Below are positions 24,601 to 35,101 of a stretch of 64,000 nucleotides of DNA, piece after piece (the stretch's first letter is position 1; every line of letters begins with the position of its first letter). A model generated the notes under the pieces. The model ran no database searches and was not told the DNA's origin. It worked only from the letters and a program-made list of their open reading frames with translations. Source of the DNA: Neckera pumila (lineage: Eukaryota; Streptophyta; Bryopsida; Hypnales; Neckeraceae); the NCBI GenBank assembly GCA_963969595.1, contig OZ018413.1:12389711-12453710 (forward strand). Direction: 5' to 3'. The translations under genes and the position numbers were made by a program.

Positions 24601-24690
24601 GGTAACAAGGACAGACCTCTCTATCCATATCTTTGAGTGAATTATAAGTGATTGAACTAACAAACTCTCCATTTACAATGGTCTTAGGAT
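21640..24690. other. gene-free part of U1
   Basis: AT-rich sequence with no supported gene. Several short frames are preserved in the inverted copy U3, but they start with non-ATG codons or show as many amino-acid as silent changes. Around 24105-24215 the palindromic phrase GCAAAGCCTTTGC recurs three times in variant form. Confidence 0.5.
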
Positions 24691-24693
24691 CAA

Positions 24694-24757
<64 letters not shown>
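24694..24757. repeat. (ATT)n microsatellite, about 21 units
   Basis: Uninterrupted ATT repeats next to the left LTR. The corresponding position in U3 (near 41431) has only about three ATA/AAT units, so the array expanded in U1 or contracted in U3 after the duplication. Confidence 0.9.
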
Positions 24758-24859
24758 TCATATTTACTTGTTTACAAATCATTTGAACTACCAAATGACT
24801 AATTTTGAAATACAAAGCTTCCAAATGTGATGATGGAAATAGGAAAGCATAAAACTAAC

Positions 24860-25874
24860 TGTCGTACTTTAAATTTTTCATTTTTTCCATTTGACTCTTG
24901 TAGTATAAAAAAAAGTAAATAGACTACCTCGTTTCCATTTGTATGTCTATTCGCCTTGCAGATTTTGTATAGGAATGGAAACGTTGGATTGGAGAATTAG
25001 AAGGGTCAAAGAGTTTGGATACGAAAAGGGTCAAATAGCCTTACTAGCCCTCGGTGAAGAGTTGTCTTCACCAAATTTTGGACCTATAAGTACAAATGTC
25101 TACTTATTTTGAACTCAGTTCTTACCTTGTGGTAAGACTCACTGTGTACTTTAGCTTTCTTGTAATCAAACTTATAGCATTATAGTTGTGCAATTTGTCT
25201 ATTTGTTTTGCACTAGTGTGTGCAATTGTGAGAGATTATTGGACGGGTAGTCCATTTGTGAATTGTCTAATTGTGTACGAGTCTGGACAGATAGTCCAGT
25301 CGTCTTTGTGAGTTCAATCAAATTGCCTGCGATGTTTGTGCACAGGGTGTGCGGTCAAATTGAAGTTGTGTGTGTGTGAGTTAAGCAAATTTTGCCGGAC
25401 TGAGCACCAAAGATTGGTCCAGCTTTGAGAGCAAATTGCCTCTGAACTCAATTGGAAATTTTTATTGTGTGATTAACTTAATCCAGTGATTGGATTCATG
25501 TGAGTTAAGCAAAGTTGCCGGACTGAGCACCAAAGATTGGGCCAGCTTTGAGAGCAAATTGCCTCTGAACTCAATTGGAAATTTTTAGTTCAAATTGCCA
25601 TGGCAGAAGTTGAAGCATGGACTAGCAATTGCAAATGCTACAAATGTATAAAGATTCAAGATGAATCAGGGAAGTTATTCTGAAATTGTATATAACGAAT
25701 TGATAGGATAGTAATAAATTGTCAATAGATTATATATGTATATTTTCCATTTTTCTATAGAATACAAGTGACTTTAGCTACTAATACGTTAGACTATTTG
25801 ACTATTCCCAAGTTTGGAACCCCTATACTATAGTCCTTGGTGTTTTGCAGAGAAAAGCAAAATTCTAAAATACA
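24860..25874 (+). repeat. 5' LTR
   Basis: Starts TG and ends CA as expected. Contains an internal tandem duplication of about 125 bp: GTGAGTTAAGCAAA begins near 25375 and again near 25500, each time followed by TGCCGGACTGAGCACCAAAG and by CCTCTGAACTCAATTGG. The LTR should hold promoter and polyadenylation signals, which I could not pin down. Confidence 0.93.
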
Positions 25875-25877
25875 TTT

Positions 25878-25895
25878 TGGCGCCGCTGCCGGGGA
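25878..25895 (+). other. primer-binding site, tRNA-Asp type
   Basis: TGGCGCCGCTGCCGGGGA lies 3 bp inside the left LTR. It matches the complement of the 3' end of plant tRNA-Asp(GUC) as I know it (TGGCGCCGTTGCCGGGGA) except for one base. Confidence 0.8.
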
Positions 25896-25899
25896 ATAG

Positions 25900-27520
25900 T
25901 CCTGGCTAACGGTGGCTAAATTGTAGAATAGAAAAAGGAATTTTATTTTATAATTGATAAAGAAGTTCTGAAGAATAAATTAGAATAAATTGAATATTTT
26001 TATCTTCTTTGAGTTTAAATAAAAAACTCCAAGAATGATTTATATGTTTCCTAATTGTTTTCTCTTGCAACTCCTTATCAAAATTTATAAAGTTCCTTGA
26101 TACTGAAATGGAAAATACAAATAATAGTATGTTTGTTGTTTAAATTTTGGAATAATAATAATTGATGATTCAAAAGAGAAAAGTTTTGCATTTATTGTAC
26201 CCTTCAATATTTAAGAATTTTTGTAACTCTAATTAGACCAATTTGAAGAGAAAGTGTTTTACTTCAATCTGATTATTATTATCATATTTTAATTAAAAAA
26301 ACAAAAACAAAAACAAAAAACAAAAACAAAAACAAAAACACCCCAAAGATGCATGAGATAATGTTTGAGTTTAAGATAAAATTGACAAGTTGATTCAACA
26401 AATTGCTTGTTTAAAAAGATTGTTTTAGATGCCATGGATTACTTATCTATTAAAAGAAGTCACCAAGAAATATTGAACAAATTAGGTCGAATACATTGTC
26501 ATAAAATACAAATTAAAAAAAAAAAAATTCTAATTAAGATTATAAAAGTATAATATTATTTTTGAAATAATGAAATAATTCAAAAAAATAAAAATAAAAA
26601 TAAATAAATATAATAAGATAAATAGTTTAATACAATGAAATAAATATTTTGATATAATGTAGTGATATAATATTGTTAAAATATAATACTATTAAATGTA
26701 ATACTATTAAAATATAATATTTTAAAATATATAATATAAAATACAAAAATATTATGTATTTTAAAACTAAAGTATATAAAATGATATTAGAAATTAATAT
26801 CTAATCTAATTTGACTAGAAGACATTACATCTACATCATATTTATATTAAATATTTTAAAACATATTTCTATTTATTAAAAATAATATATTTTTTATTAT
26901 ATTTTATTTTCTACTTTGTAAGTGTGCAACCTTATTTTGGCCAAAATAAAATAATATAATATTCCTCTACTATGATCTTGATGAAGTTTTAAAAAAAAAA
27001 ATAGTTATTTTGATTGTTTTATAATAAGGTGACTAATTGACCAATTGACCTATACAGAGGTATTGTGAGAAGTTTGTTAGCTTTTTTAAATATTTGGAGT
27101 AAACTTGATATAATATTTAATTATGCTTAAGCCTTCAAATTGCAAAATTATTCAAAGTCAAAACGTCCTAAACTTATTTTGTGAGAAAGGAAAAGAAAAC
27201 AACATAAAAATGATGATAAATGATATAATAATTCTTTTTCTTAAAATTAAAAAAAAATAAAATTTGAGTCTAATTGTTTTATAACATGTCAAGTGAATTA
27301 AGAGTTTGTTTTTTGTTTTTTGTTTTTTGTTTTTTATGTGTAACAAGCCTAATGGAGTTAATCATTTCATGAGAAAGAAAAAATAAGAAAGAATGTGATA
27401 ATGGCAAAGAGTGATCAAAGTATGGGGACTGAAAAGAACAATTGGACCCCAAACCTTGCCTTTATGATTTTTTTAGAAATCTATTAAGTTCAAATGCATA
27501 ATATAAAACCCTAGAAAGGA
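25900..27520. other. AT-rich 5' interior of the retrotransposon
   Basis: No coding capacity. Includes an (AAAAAC)n run at 26297-26342, dense AT-only stretches to about 27000 and a (TTTTTTG)n run near 27308-27337. Confidence 0.6.
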
Positions 27521-28117
27521 AATTAACAGTCAGTTCAGCATAATCGTCCGATCTCAGCTATTCGACGGTCACGATGAATTAGGTTTTCCGATTAAATCTT
27601 GAGCGTCGGAGGCCGACTGTAAATCCCCTCCCGAGTGCAAGTTCCTTCTTCTATCTTCGTCGCCTCGTCGCCTGTGAGTTTCGCACTGCTTGTTTTTACT
27701 TCCTGATTTGTGCTTGCTTATCCCCTTGCGTTGTCTATTCGTGTTAACAAGTTGTTGTAGTTTGTTTTCATTGTACTGTTTGTTTTGACTGGTTGTAGTT
27801 ATTTGTGGTTGTTGCCTTCTAGTTTTTTTTCTAGAGGTATAGGGTTTGTCTGTGTATGGTAGTTTTACTCCGAGCGTGATTGTCTAACTCTTGTTTGCTT
27901 TCCTTTACTTGATCATTGAGCTCCGCGGCTGGCGGCTAGATTTGGTAATATTTTACTCTCGGATGACATGCTGGTGGCCCTGATCAACTGCGACAACAGC
28001 AGCAGCAGTTGGTTTTTTCTGCTCGCGGCTGTGTTTTGCTCGCGGCTGTGTTTTAGGTTTTTCCTTACTGAGTCAGCGCGTCCGTGGTGTAATCTATAGG
28101 GAGATTTGTAATTTGAT

Positions 28118-28915
28118 ATGGTGCGGTTTGATTTGCTCAAGGTGCGGTTCAATTGCTGTAGGTGCCTTTGTAAATTGCAATTCATGGCAATGAGGAGAAC
28201 TGACGTGAAAGTCATGGAGGTTGTGACAAGAGGCACCCCCCCTCTTATCAATACTTTGCCCGGAAGGGGACACCGCATCAGCCCGACTGCTACTATCCTT
28301 GCAGATCTCAAAGAGAACGAGATGGCCGTGAAGCGTATTTACTCCTCTCAGGAGAAGACCCCTGATCACTTGCTTCTGCAGGATCAGAAGTTTGTTAAGC
28401 TCCTTCAGGTCCACAATACAGATGCTATACAACGCGCCATTGCTGAAGCTTCCGGTGAGTTTGCTAAGCAAATGAAGGCCCAGCTAGATTCTATTCTAGA
28501 TGCAGATGATCTTGCAAGTGTGAAAGAGCTTACAAGGTCCAGGAAGATCAGGTCCTTGGTAGATATGTACTTAAAAAGTAAGGATGGTAAGGCAGCACTC
28601 CGCGACATGAACAAGGTAACCGGGAGACTTGATATTCTTCGTGACATCAAAGCTTGTATTAAAAACGAGGATGCAGAGGAGCTCAAACAGATCCGGCTCC
28701 AAATCAACACTCTTACTAATGTACCTGGTGGTGGATTCATCGATCTCATATCCGGCTACTTGGAGGCTAACAACATGCTCATGAACAACAAACTGTCGGC
28801 AGGAGATCTGGCTCTTATTCAAGACAAGCTTGCTAGTGGCGACACGTTCGGCTTAGGGGAGTCTTCCAAGACTTGGTTATCTCATATCACTGCAAACCTC
28901 CTGCGAGGCCAATAG
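28118..28915 (+). CDS. unidentified 265-codon gene carried inside the LTR retrotransposon
   Basis: I do not recognise this protein. The frame is open from ATG 28118 to TAG 28915. It is predicted to be soluble, charged and mostly helical, without signal peptide, membrane segment, zinc knuckle, protease DSG/DTG motif or reverse-transcriptase motif. Features seen: an N-terminal TRGTPPLINTLPGRG segment, a helical core with KQMKAQLDSILDADDLASVK, and a C-terminal VPGGGFIDLISGYLEANN followed by LSAGDLALIQDKLASGD. GC content is higher than in the surrounding element. Upstream, 27530-27665 looks like a leader and contains CGCCT|GTGAGT; TTGCTGTAG at 28152-28160 would be an acceptor, and splicing there would move the start to ATG 28184 (243 residues). 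AATAAA follows at about 29130. It could be a captured host gene or an unusual element protein; the lack of gag features favours cargo. Confidence 0.7.
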   Translation: MVRFDLLKVRFNCCRCLCKLQFMAMRRTDVKVMEVVTRGTPPLINTLPGRGHRISPTATILADLKENEMAVKRIYSSQEKTPDHLLLQDQKFVKLLQVHNTDAIQRAIAEASGEFAKQMKAQLDSILDADDLASVKELTRSRKIRSLVDMYLKSKDGKAALRDMNKVTGRLDILRDIKACIKNEDAEELKQIRLQINTLTNVPGGGFIDLISGYLEANNMLMNNKLSAGDLALIQDKLASGDTFGLGESSKTWLSHITANLLRGQ

Positions 28916-29048
28916 AGAGCCATAGATTCTATTGTATACAGAGCGATTGCTATCTCATGTCCATTTCGTCACCCTCCTGCAAGGCTAATAGAGAGTCATA
29001 GGTTCCATTGTTGTCAGAGCGATTGCTATCTCATGTACATTTCGTCAA
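28897..29048 (+). repeat. 76-bp tandem duplication over the stop codon of the cargo gene
   Basis: CCTCCTGCGAGGCCAATAGAG at 28897 is repeated with changes as CCTCCTGCAAGGCTAATAGAG at 28973, each ending CATTTCGTCA. The first unit contains the last codons and stop of the gene; the second is wholly 3' untranslated. The units differ at about ten positions, so the duplication predates this insertion. Confidence 0.85.
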
Positions 29049-29127
29049 GTAATGCAAATATCACTCTTCTTTCGTTTTAGACTTTGTGAACTATTTCACA
29101 TTCCTCGATGTTGCTTTTGCACTCTAG

Positions 29128-29136
29128 GAATAAAGC
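29128..29136 (+). terminator. polyadenylation signal of the cargo gene
   Basis: GGAATAAAG lies about 215 bp after the stop codon, followed after roughly 20 bp by a long T-rich and then A-rich tract. Confidence 0.55.
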
Positions 29137-29149
29137 TTGTGCCACTTTT

Positions 29150-31860
29150 TTTTTATTTTTTTATTTTATTTTATTTTTGTCTAAAAAAAAAAAAAATCTA
29201 TTTTTATGAATTTAAAAAAAAAAATTGATAAATGAAGAGTGATTTAGTTGAGAGAAGAATAATTAGAAATCCTTACTTTCATATGTTATCTCAGTTAACT
29301 TGTCTTAAAACTAATTGTCTAAGGTTTATAGCTATGGTCTGATAGTTGAGCGACCTAATTGTCTATCATAAGCTTGAATCAAGTTGTCAAACTATAGTAA
29401 ATGAAAGTTTTTGACATAAATTTCCAAAAGGATTTAAAACAATGAAGATTTACTTTAATTGGCTATAAACAAAAATCTAAGTTAAGTCTAAATGAGTGTA
29501 AAAGAGATAAATTGCCTCATAAAGGTTAGATTGAAAAATAAACCAATTGTCAAAGAAAGTTCAAGAATATGGAAAACATGATAAACGGTGTAATTAGACA
29601 TGTTAAAATTTTTTTTTTTTTAAAATAAGAAAAGAGGTTAATAGGAGCAAATTGTTGGAGAATGCCCAATGATGCCTAAGATTAAAGTTGTTTGAAAAAA
29701 GGAAACAACAAATTATCTGTGAGTTTGTTATGGTCTAAAATACTTTCTAACAAAGATAAATTGTATTAGATCTCTTTCTAGCAGTTTTTTAAAATAAAAA
29801 ATAAAAAAATAAAAAATAAAAAAAAATTCTTGTCTTAATTTTAACGAGAAACAAATTGTTGTTGAGTGGAAAAGTATTCCATGTGGTCAATGTCATGAGA
29901 GACTTTGTACCTTTAATGTTCACTTGTCTTTCTCTTAATTCAAAAGTCAAGGATCCTTCATGCAAATTGTCATGATTAGTAGAAAGAGAAGACAAATTAT
30001 TGGATAAAATTCTTGAAAAAGAGTTAATTGCAGGGTGATTGATGGTAATAATGGAATCTAGATCATTCAAGAGCCTAAGAGAAGATGAATTGTGCTAGTG
30101 CAAATTTTGATTAAGAGTGAATTTGCTCAATCAATTGCTTGAGGGAATTTAGAATAATTTTAAAGTCCAACTGTTTAAAGAATGAATAAGAGGATAATTT
30201 ATTTGGAGCAATTTATCAAGGGGAAGAATGCTCAAAATTATCAATTGCCAAGTTAAATAAATTAACTTGACAGTATAAGGCATGTAATAAAAAAATCAAA
30301 AAAAAATCTAAGAAAATTAAATGTTATAAGAATTTCATTAATAAACAGTAACTAATATCAATAAAATGTGAGTTAAAACATGATAAATTAGCAATTAGGC
30401 AAATTGATGCAAGAAGAAGAAAAGAAAGGAAGCTTATTAAACCAATTGGCAATTGAGGGTGAAGCATGATGGAGCAATTGCTAGAGTGTTTGTCAAATTT
30501 TCCGAGGTGTAGGCCAAGTTGTAGATGGATTAATTGATTTCCTTGTCAAATTGATTTGCACAGACATTGCACTCTATTTTTCTTTGACTGCTAGAAGAAA
30601 GTAGAAGTCCAATTGACCAGTGATTTGTCACGGCGAGAGGTGAGTTTTATCACTTTTATGGGCAAATAGACTAGATTAGGTTGTCAGTTTTTTGTTGTCA
30701 AATCTTACTGTTCAATTGCTTTGTAAGTAAGAAAACCTGATAAAAATGTGAGAGAGGGTGATAAACAATTGGTTCCAATCAAATTGCTGAGAGAAGGAAA
30801 GATTGTCTTATAATTTAATCTCATGTGAGAGGAAGGGGAAAGAACATGATAAATCTAAGAGAGTCTGGAAAAATAAGTCAATTGCCCTTATAAAGAAAAC
30901 TCCATGTTACAAAGTTATTAGCCGTATTGGAATTGATCATCCTTTCTTTCAACCACTTTGTCTTTAGTAATTTACGGACCATTTATGAGTGTAAGATGGA
31001 CAAGCTTAATTGACAAACCTGCAAAAGGAAGATGAGTCTAATTGCCATGAAGAAAGTAGGTTAAGATTGTTGAAAATCTTGAATACATGTATCAATTGCT
31101 GAGAGGAGTCCAATAATCGTTTTCATTGATTAGGTGGTGTCTCTCTTACAAAAAGTTTAGTTGATGAGTGTCAATTGCCGAGTGCATTGCAAAAGAGTCA
31201 ACTAGACAGAAATCATAAACATAATAGGAAAATAAGAAAGAAGATTTAACAAATTATTTTCAAAATTTTGTAAGGGAAAAATAAACGAGAACATGATAAT
31301 AAATTGAGAGATTCTGCCAGTTTGAGAGAAGAACAAGTAGAATTTCCCCTCCTTCTTGTCAAATCTCATTTTTTCTGTAAAGACTAATTGCCGAGTGGAA
31401 TTTAAGGAAAGACTATAGAAAAAGGAAGAAGACAGAGAAGCAAAACCGAGTTGATTGGAAGGTTAATAGACTAAATGAGAGAAAATGAGAGACTTTGTGA
31501 GAAAATTGACTGAATAAGGCTATAAAATTAAGTTCACAATTGTTCTAAAGTCTAATAGTCAAGTCCCTAAACATAATAAAAGGAATTGCAATGTCAAATT
31601 TCTTTAAAAGAGACGAAGATAAGAAAGCCAGCAGCCGGTCAAGTTGATGAAGCCTGAGGAAGCCAAATAGTTGGTCTTAAGTCAATTTGAGTGACTACAA
31701 GGTCTAATTGCCGAGAGAACTCACAACAAAGAAAATTAAAATAGATAACCTTAAAAAAAAAAATTAAAAAAAATTAAATTAAATAATAAAAATAAATAAA
31801 TAAATAAATAAAGTCTATTAGATAGAAGGATTGAGCCTAATAGGTGGTAGACACAATTTT
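29150..31860. repeat. non-coding interior with recurrent AATTGC(C/T)GAG motif
   Basis: No coding capacity. The words CAATTG and TAATTGC recur at irregular spacing; the longer form AATTGCYGAG occurs near 30781, 31095, 31167, 31386 and 31705, with shortened forms elsewhere and in the LTRs (CAAATTGCC). It looks like a decayed, irregular array. Confidence 0.5.
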
Positions 31861-31924
31861 TCACCATAGCATTAGAATTAAGTTACTGAAGAGGAGTTTG
31901 TGGTTTAATAGACAAGAGTTGACA

Positions 31925-32330
31925 GATGTTGCAGTCATGAAGAAGAAGTAAACCAAAACTAAAGCCAAACCAAAGAAGCTCCATATTGCAGTTGTTCCAT
32001 CATACAAGATTCCACGGGATGATCTACAGAAGTACCAGCAATTGCAAAAGGTGTTGGAGCAAGCCAAGTTGTAGGGCTTTGTTAATTATGTGTGGCCCAA
32101 CCCTGATATGGGATTCGTGCAACAATTCTATGAAGCTTGGGAGTTAGCTGGTCAATTTGACAACATGCAAAACTTATTATGCAAGATGTTGGTACAAGTG
32201 GACTTACAAGTGGAGAATTGGTCAATTTTATTCTATCCTATTGTAGACTTAACTGCGAGGACGCTGTTCTATTACATGGAGTTGGAGAAGTAGTTTCGTC
32301 AAAGGAGACAAGTCGACTTGAACTATGAGC
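31925..32330 (+). pseudogene. degenerate coding remnant near the 3' end of the element
   Basis: One frame reads HIAVVPSYKIPRDDLQKYQQ, a stop, then FVNYVWPNPDMGFVQQFYEA through a hydrophobic stretch to YYMELEK and another stop. It has the feel of a gag-like or accessory retrotransposon protein broken by stops. I cannot assign a family. Confidence 0.4.
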
Positions 32331-32892
32331 CTTATAGGAAGATAAGGATTGTCAACCAAGTGATGAGCTAGTGGAAGTGGCAGCAAACCAAGACTTAAGA
32401 GTTAAATGGGGTGTAGAGATTGATAGATTGCAAGACCTAATCAAGCCAACAAATCCGAGCAGTTTGGTGAATATCCACATCGTCTTGTCAAGTTATCTGT
32501 CGAGGGAGGCAATGGTGCAGCGTGGCTAGTTTACAAAGAGCCATTAAGCTTTTGCAATTCAACACACCATTGAGCGGCTTAAAAAGCTAGAGATTCATAT
32601 TTTCATCAAGTTGCAGTATGAAGGAGCACGTTGGCAGAGAGTGGTGGAAATCATGGTCATTACCCATTTTCTATTTAGGCGACACCTTTCTTTCAATAAT
32701 GAATTCATTACGACTAGGTACTGCAGAGTGCCCAACTAGCTAAAGTTCCAACACGCTCACAATTTGAAACTGTTGGTTCGTGATGACATGGTGTAGAGGA
32801 AGAGTGACAAGGTGCAGAGGAGATTGTGTGATCACAGGAAAAGGACCAAAACATGCGTGTATGGTCTGATTGACGAGGGCGTCAATCCGGTT

Positions 32893-32905
32893 AAGTGGGG
32901 GGTTA
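32893..32905 (+). other. polypurine tract
   Basis: AAGTGGGGGGTTA directly abuts the right LTR; the G-run would prime plus-strand synthesis. Confidence 0.7.
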
Positions 32906-33920
32906 TGTCGTACTTTAAATTTTTCATTTTTTCCATTTGACTCTTGTAGTATAAAAAAAAGTAAATAGACTACCTCGTTTCCATTTGTATGTCTATTCGC
33001 CTTGCAGATTTTGTATAGGAATGGAAACGTTGGATTGGAGAATTAGAAGGGTCAAAGAGTTTGGATACGAAAAGGGTCAAATAGCCTTACTAGCCCTCGG
33101 TGAAGAGTTGTCTTCACCAAATTTTGGACCTATAAGTACAAATGTCTACTTATTTTGAACTCAGTTCTTACCTTGTGGTAAGACTCACTGTGTACTTTAG
33201 CTTTCTTGTAATCAAACTTATAGCATTATAGTTGTGCAATTTGTCTATTTGTTTTGCACTAGTGTGTGCAATTGTGAGAGATTATTGGACGGGTAGTCCA
33301 TTTGTGAATTGTCTAATTGTGTACGAGTCTGGACAGATAGTCCAGTCGTCTTTGTGAGTTCAATCAAATTGCCTGCGATGTTTGTGCACAGGGTGTGCGG
33401 TCAAATTGAAGTTGTGTGTGTGTGAGTTAAGCAAATTTTGCCGGACTGAGCACCAAAGATTGGTCCAGCTTTGAGAGCAAATTGCCTCTGAACTCAATTG
33501 GAAATTTTTATTGTGTGATTAACTTAATCCAGTGATTGGATTCATGTGAGTTAAGCAAAGTTGCCGGACTGAGCACCAAAGATTGGGCCAGCTTTGAGAG
33601 CAAATTGCCTCTGAACTCAATTGGAAATTTTTAGTTCAAATTGCCATGGCAGAAGTTGAAGCATGGACTAGCAATTGCAAATGCTACAAATGTATAAAGA
33701 TTCAAGATGAATCAGGGAAGTTATTCTGAAATTGTATATAACGAATTGATAGGATAGTAATAAATTGTCAATAGATTATATATGTATATTTTCCATTTTT
33801 CTATAGAATACAAGTGACTTTAGCTACTAATACGTTAGACTATTTGACTATTCCCAAGTTTGGAACCCCTATACTATAGTCCTTGGTGTTTTGCAGAGAA
33901 AAGCAAAATTCTAAAATACA
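32906..33920 (+). repeat. 3' LTR
   Basis: Same length as the 5' LTR and, as far as I compared by eye, the same sequence including the internal 125-bp duplication. It is followed by CTAGC, the target duplication. Confidence 0.93.
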
Positions 33921-35101
33921 CTAGCCAACCACAAAATAGTAGCAAATCTTAACATTTACCATAAAATTTTAACATTTATCATAAATTTTTAAAATATTTT
34001 ACTATTTTGTATCTATAGATAATTAAAATTTTAATTGTTTGTACAATTGGACTACAACCCTACAACTATCTTTTGTGGAGACTTCATTGAGTTCTTGTAC
34101 AATAGCAATTGTAGAGTGAATTTCTATGCACCTAGAATCAACCATTCTTTTCACAAAAGGCGAGAAATTTTGGGAATCTATATAAAAGTGTGCAATGGTT
34201 GCAATAAAAAAAACAAAATTGTTGATTGACCAAATTTCCCAAGAAAACTTGCAAAAATTGAAAAGCAGGGTGACAAGTTTCCGACTTCTTTTTTTTGGTA
34301 GAAAAAACCAATCCATACTTCATTGATTGGTTTTTCTATAGATAAATCATTTTGAGTTCATATTTGGAATTAGAGACTTTCAATTGGCTAGGATTATTAC
34401 AAAATACATAACTAACCACAAACAAATAGAAGACAAGTTTTGCTTGCATGTACTTAGGTGTGTTTACCAACACCATTTAGTCATGTAATAGTTAAAGGAA
34501 TATCTTTAGTTAAAGGGATAATAATCCATAAATAGTTATTGTTAATAGACACCCATAAGATGTATTTGTATCCTCTGGGTATATAGTGAAAAAAAGTGAT
34601 ATTTCTTGAAAAGTACATATAAAAAAAATGATGGGGTACACATGTCATTCTTCCATTGGTAGTTAATTTTATTCCATGCCACTTTGACAAATAGGTAGAA
34701 TCCAAGAAGTAGAGGGAATGAATTGTCCCAATTGCAACATTGGTAGGAAAGTACTAGAGTACTAAAAGATGACTTGGAATTATAAGAGGTCTAAGTGTAG
34801 TGTAGTTTCATTTGATTCATCAACAGTACTAGAGAAAATTTCAAACCTCCAAAGGGCTGCTCCACAACCTTCCGAAGTACCCTGAAATAGTGTTTTTCGA
34901 GGCTGAAAAATTGTTTTTCCCCTTATTTCCGCGCAGCTGAAACTGCAGTGACAGTGGTGCAGGAACCCAAAATTTTTGTGTAAGAGTTTTATAATTTTTT
35001 TATTAATCTTAAAAAAATATTAAAAAAAAGAAAAGAAAAGAAAAAGTACAAAATCTGACATGTGTTCCTTTTTTTTGCAATGATTTGAAATTTTTTCACT
35101 T
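33921..35101. other. right-hand part of U1, gene-free
   Basis: Matches 41323-39953 in reverse orientation, with indels; about 150 bp at 40005-40165 is absent here. A 97-codon frame on the minus strand (34316-34023) is also open in the inverted copy (40933-41217) with many amino-acid differences and no recognisable domain, so I do not call it a gene. Confidence 0.5.

Larger units (their letters stand above)
24860..33920 (+). mobile_element. 9,061-bp LTR retrotransposon without recognisable pol, carrying an unidentified gene
   Basis: Two 1,015-bp LTRs (24860-25874 and 32906-33920), beginning TGTCGTAC and ending AATACA, looked identical wherever I compared them, so insertion is recent. The left LTR is followed by a primer site and the right LTR is preceded by a purine run. 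Flanks are CTAAC (24855-24859) and CTAGC (33921-33925), a 5-bp duplication with one change. The empty site CTAGC is preserved in the inverted copy U3 at 41324-41328. The 7,031-bp interior shows no protease, reverse transcriptase, RNase H or integrase motif on either strand; it contains a 265-codon gene, a long AT-rich filler and a degenerate coding remnant near the 3' end. This matches the definition of a LARD, a large non-autonomous element mobilised by a relative. Confidence 0.93.
17717..35101. repeat. segmental repeat U1 (in-place copy, split by an LTR retrotransposon)
   Basis: Reference copy of a unit present three times. It runs from intron 4 of the transporter gene through exons 5-8, then downstream non-coding DNA to 24859, and resumes at 33921-35101 after the retrotransposon. 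U2 (35102-37426) matches 17717 to about 21177 in the same orientation. U3 (46475-39953) matches from intron 5 to the end at 35101 in reverse orientation. Without the retrotransposon the unit is about 8.3 kb. Confidence 0.85.

Noticed and set aside
24697..24757. Leucine-run peptide encoded by the (ATT)n tract
   Set aside because: A microsatellite translated by chance; the U3 copy lacks the run.
26296..26345. (AAAAAC)n run considered as a direct-repeat array of the CRISPR type
   Set aside because: Simple sequence without unique spacers, in a eukaryotic retrotransposon.
34023..34316. 97-codon frame conserved as 40933-41217
   Set aside because: The two copies differ at many amino-acid positions with no sign of constraint, and the sequence is AT-rich with no family resemblance.
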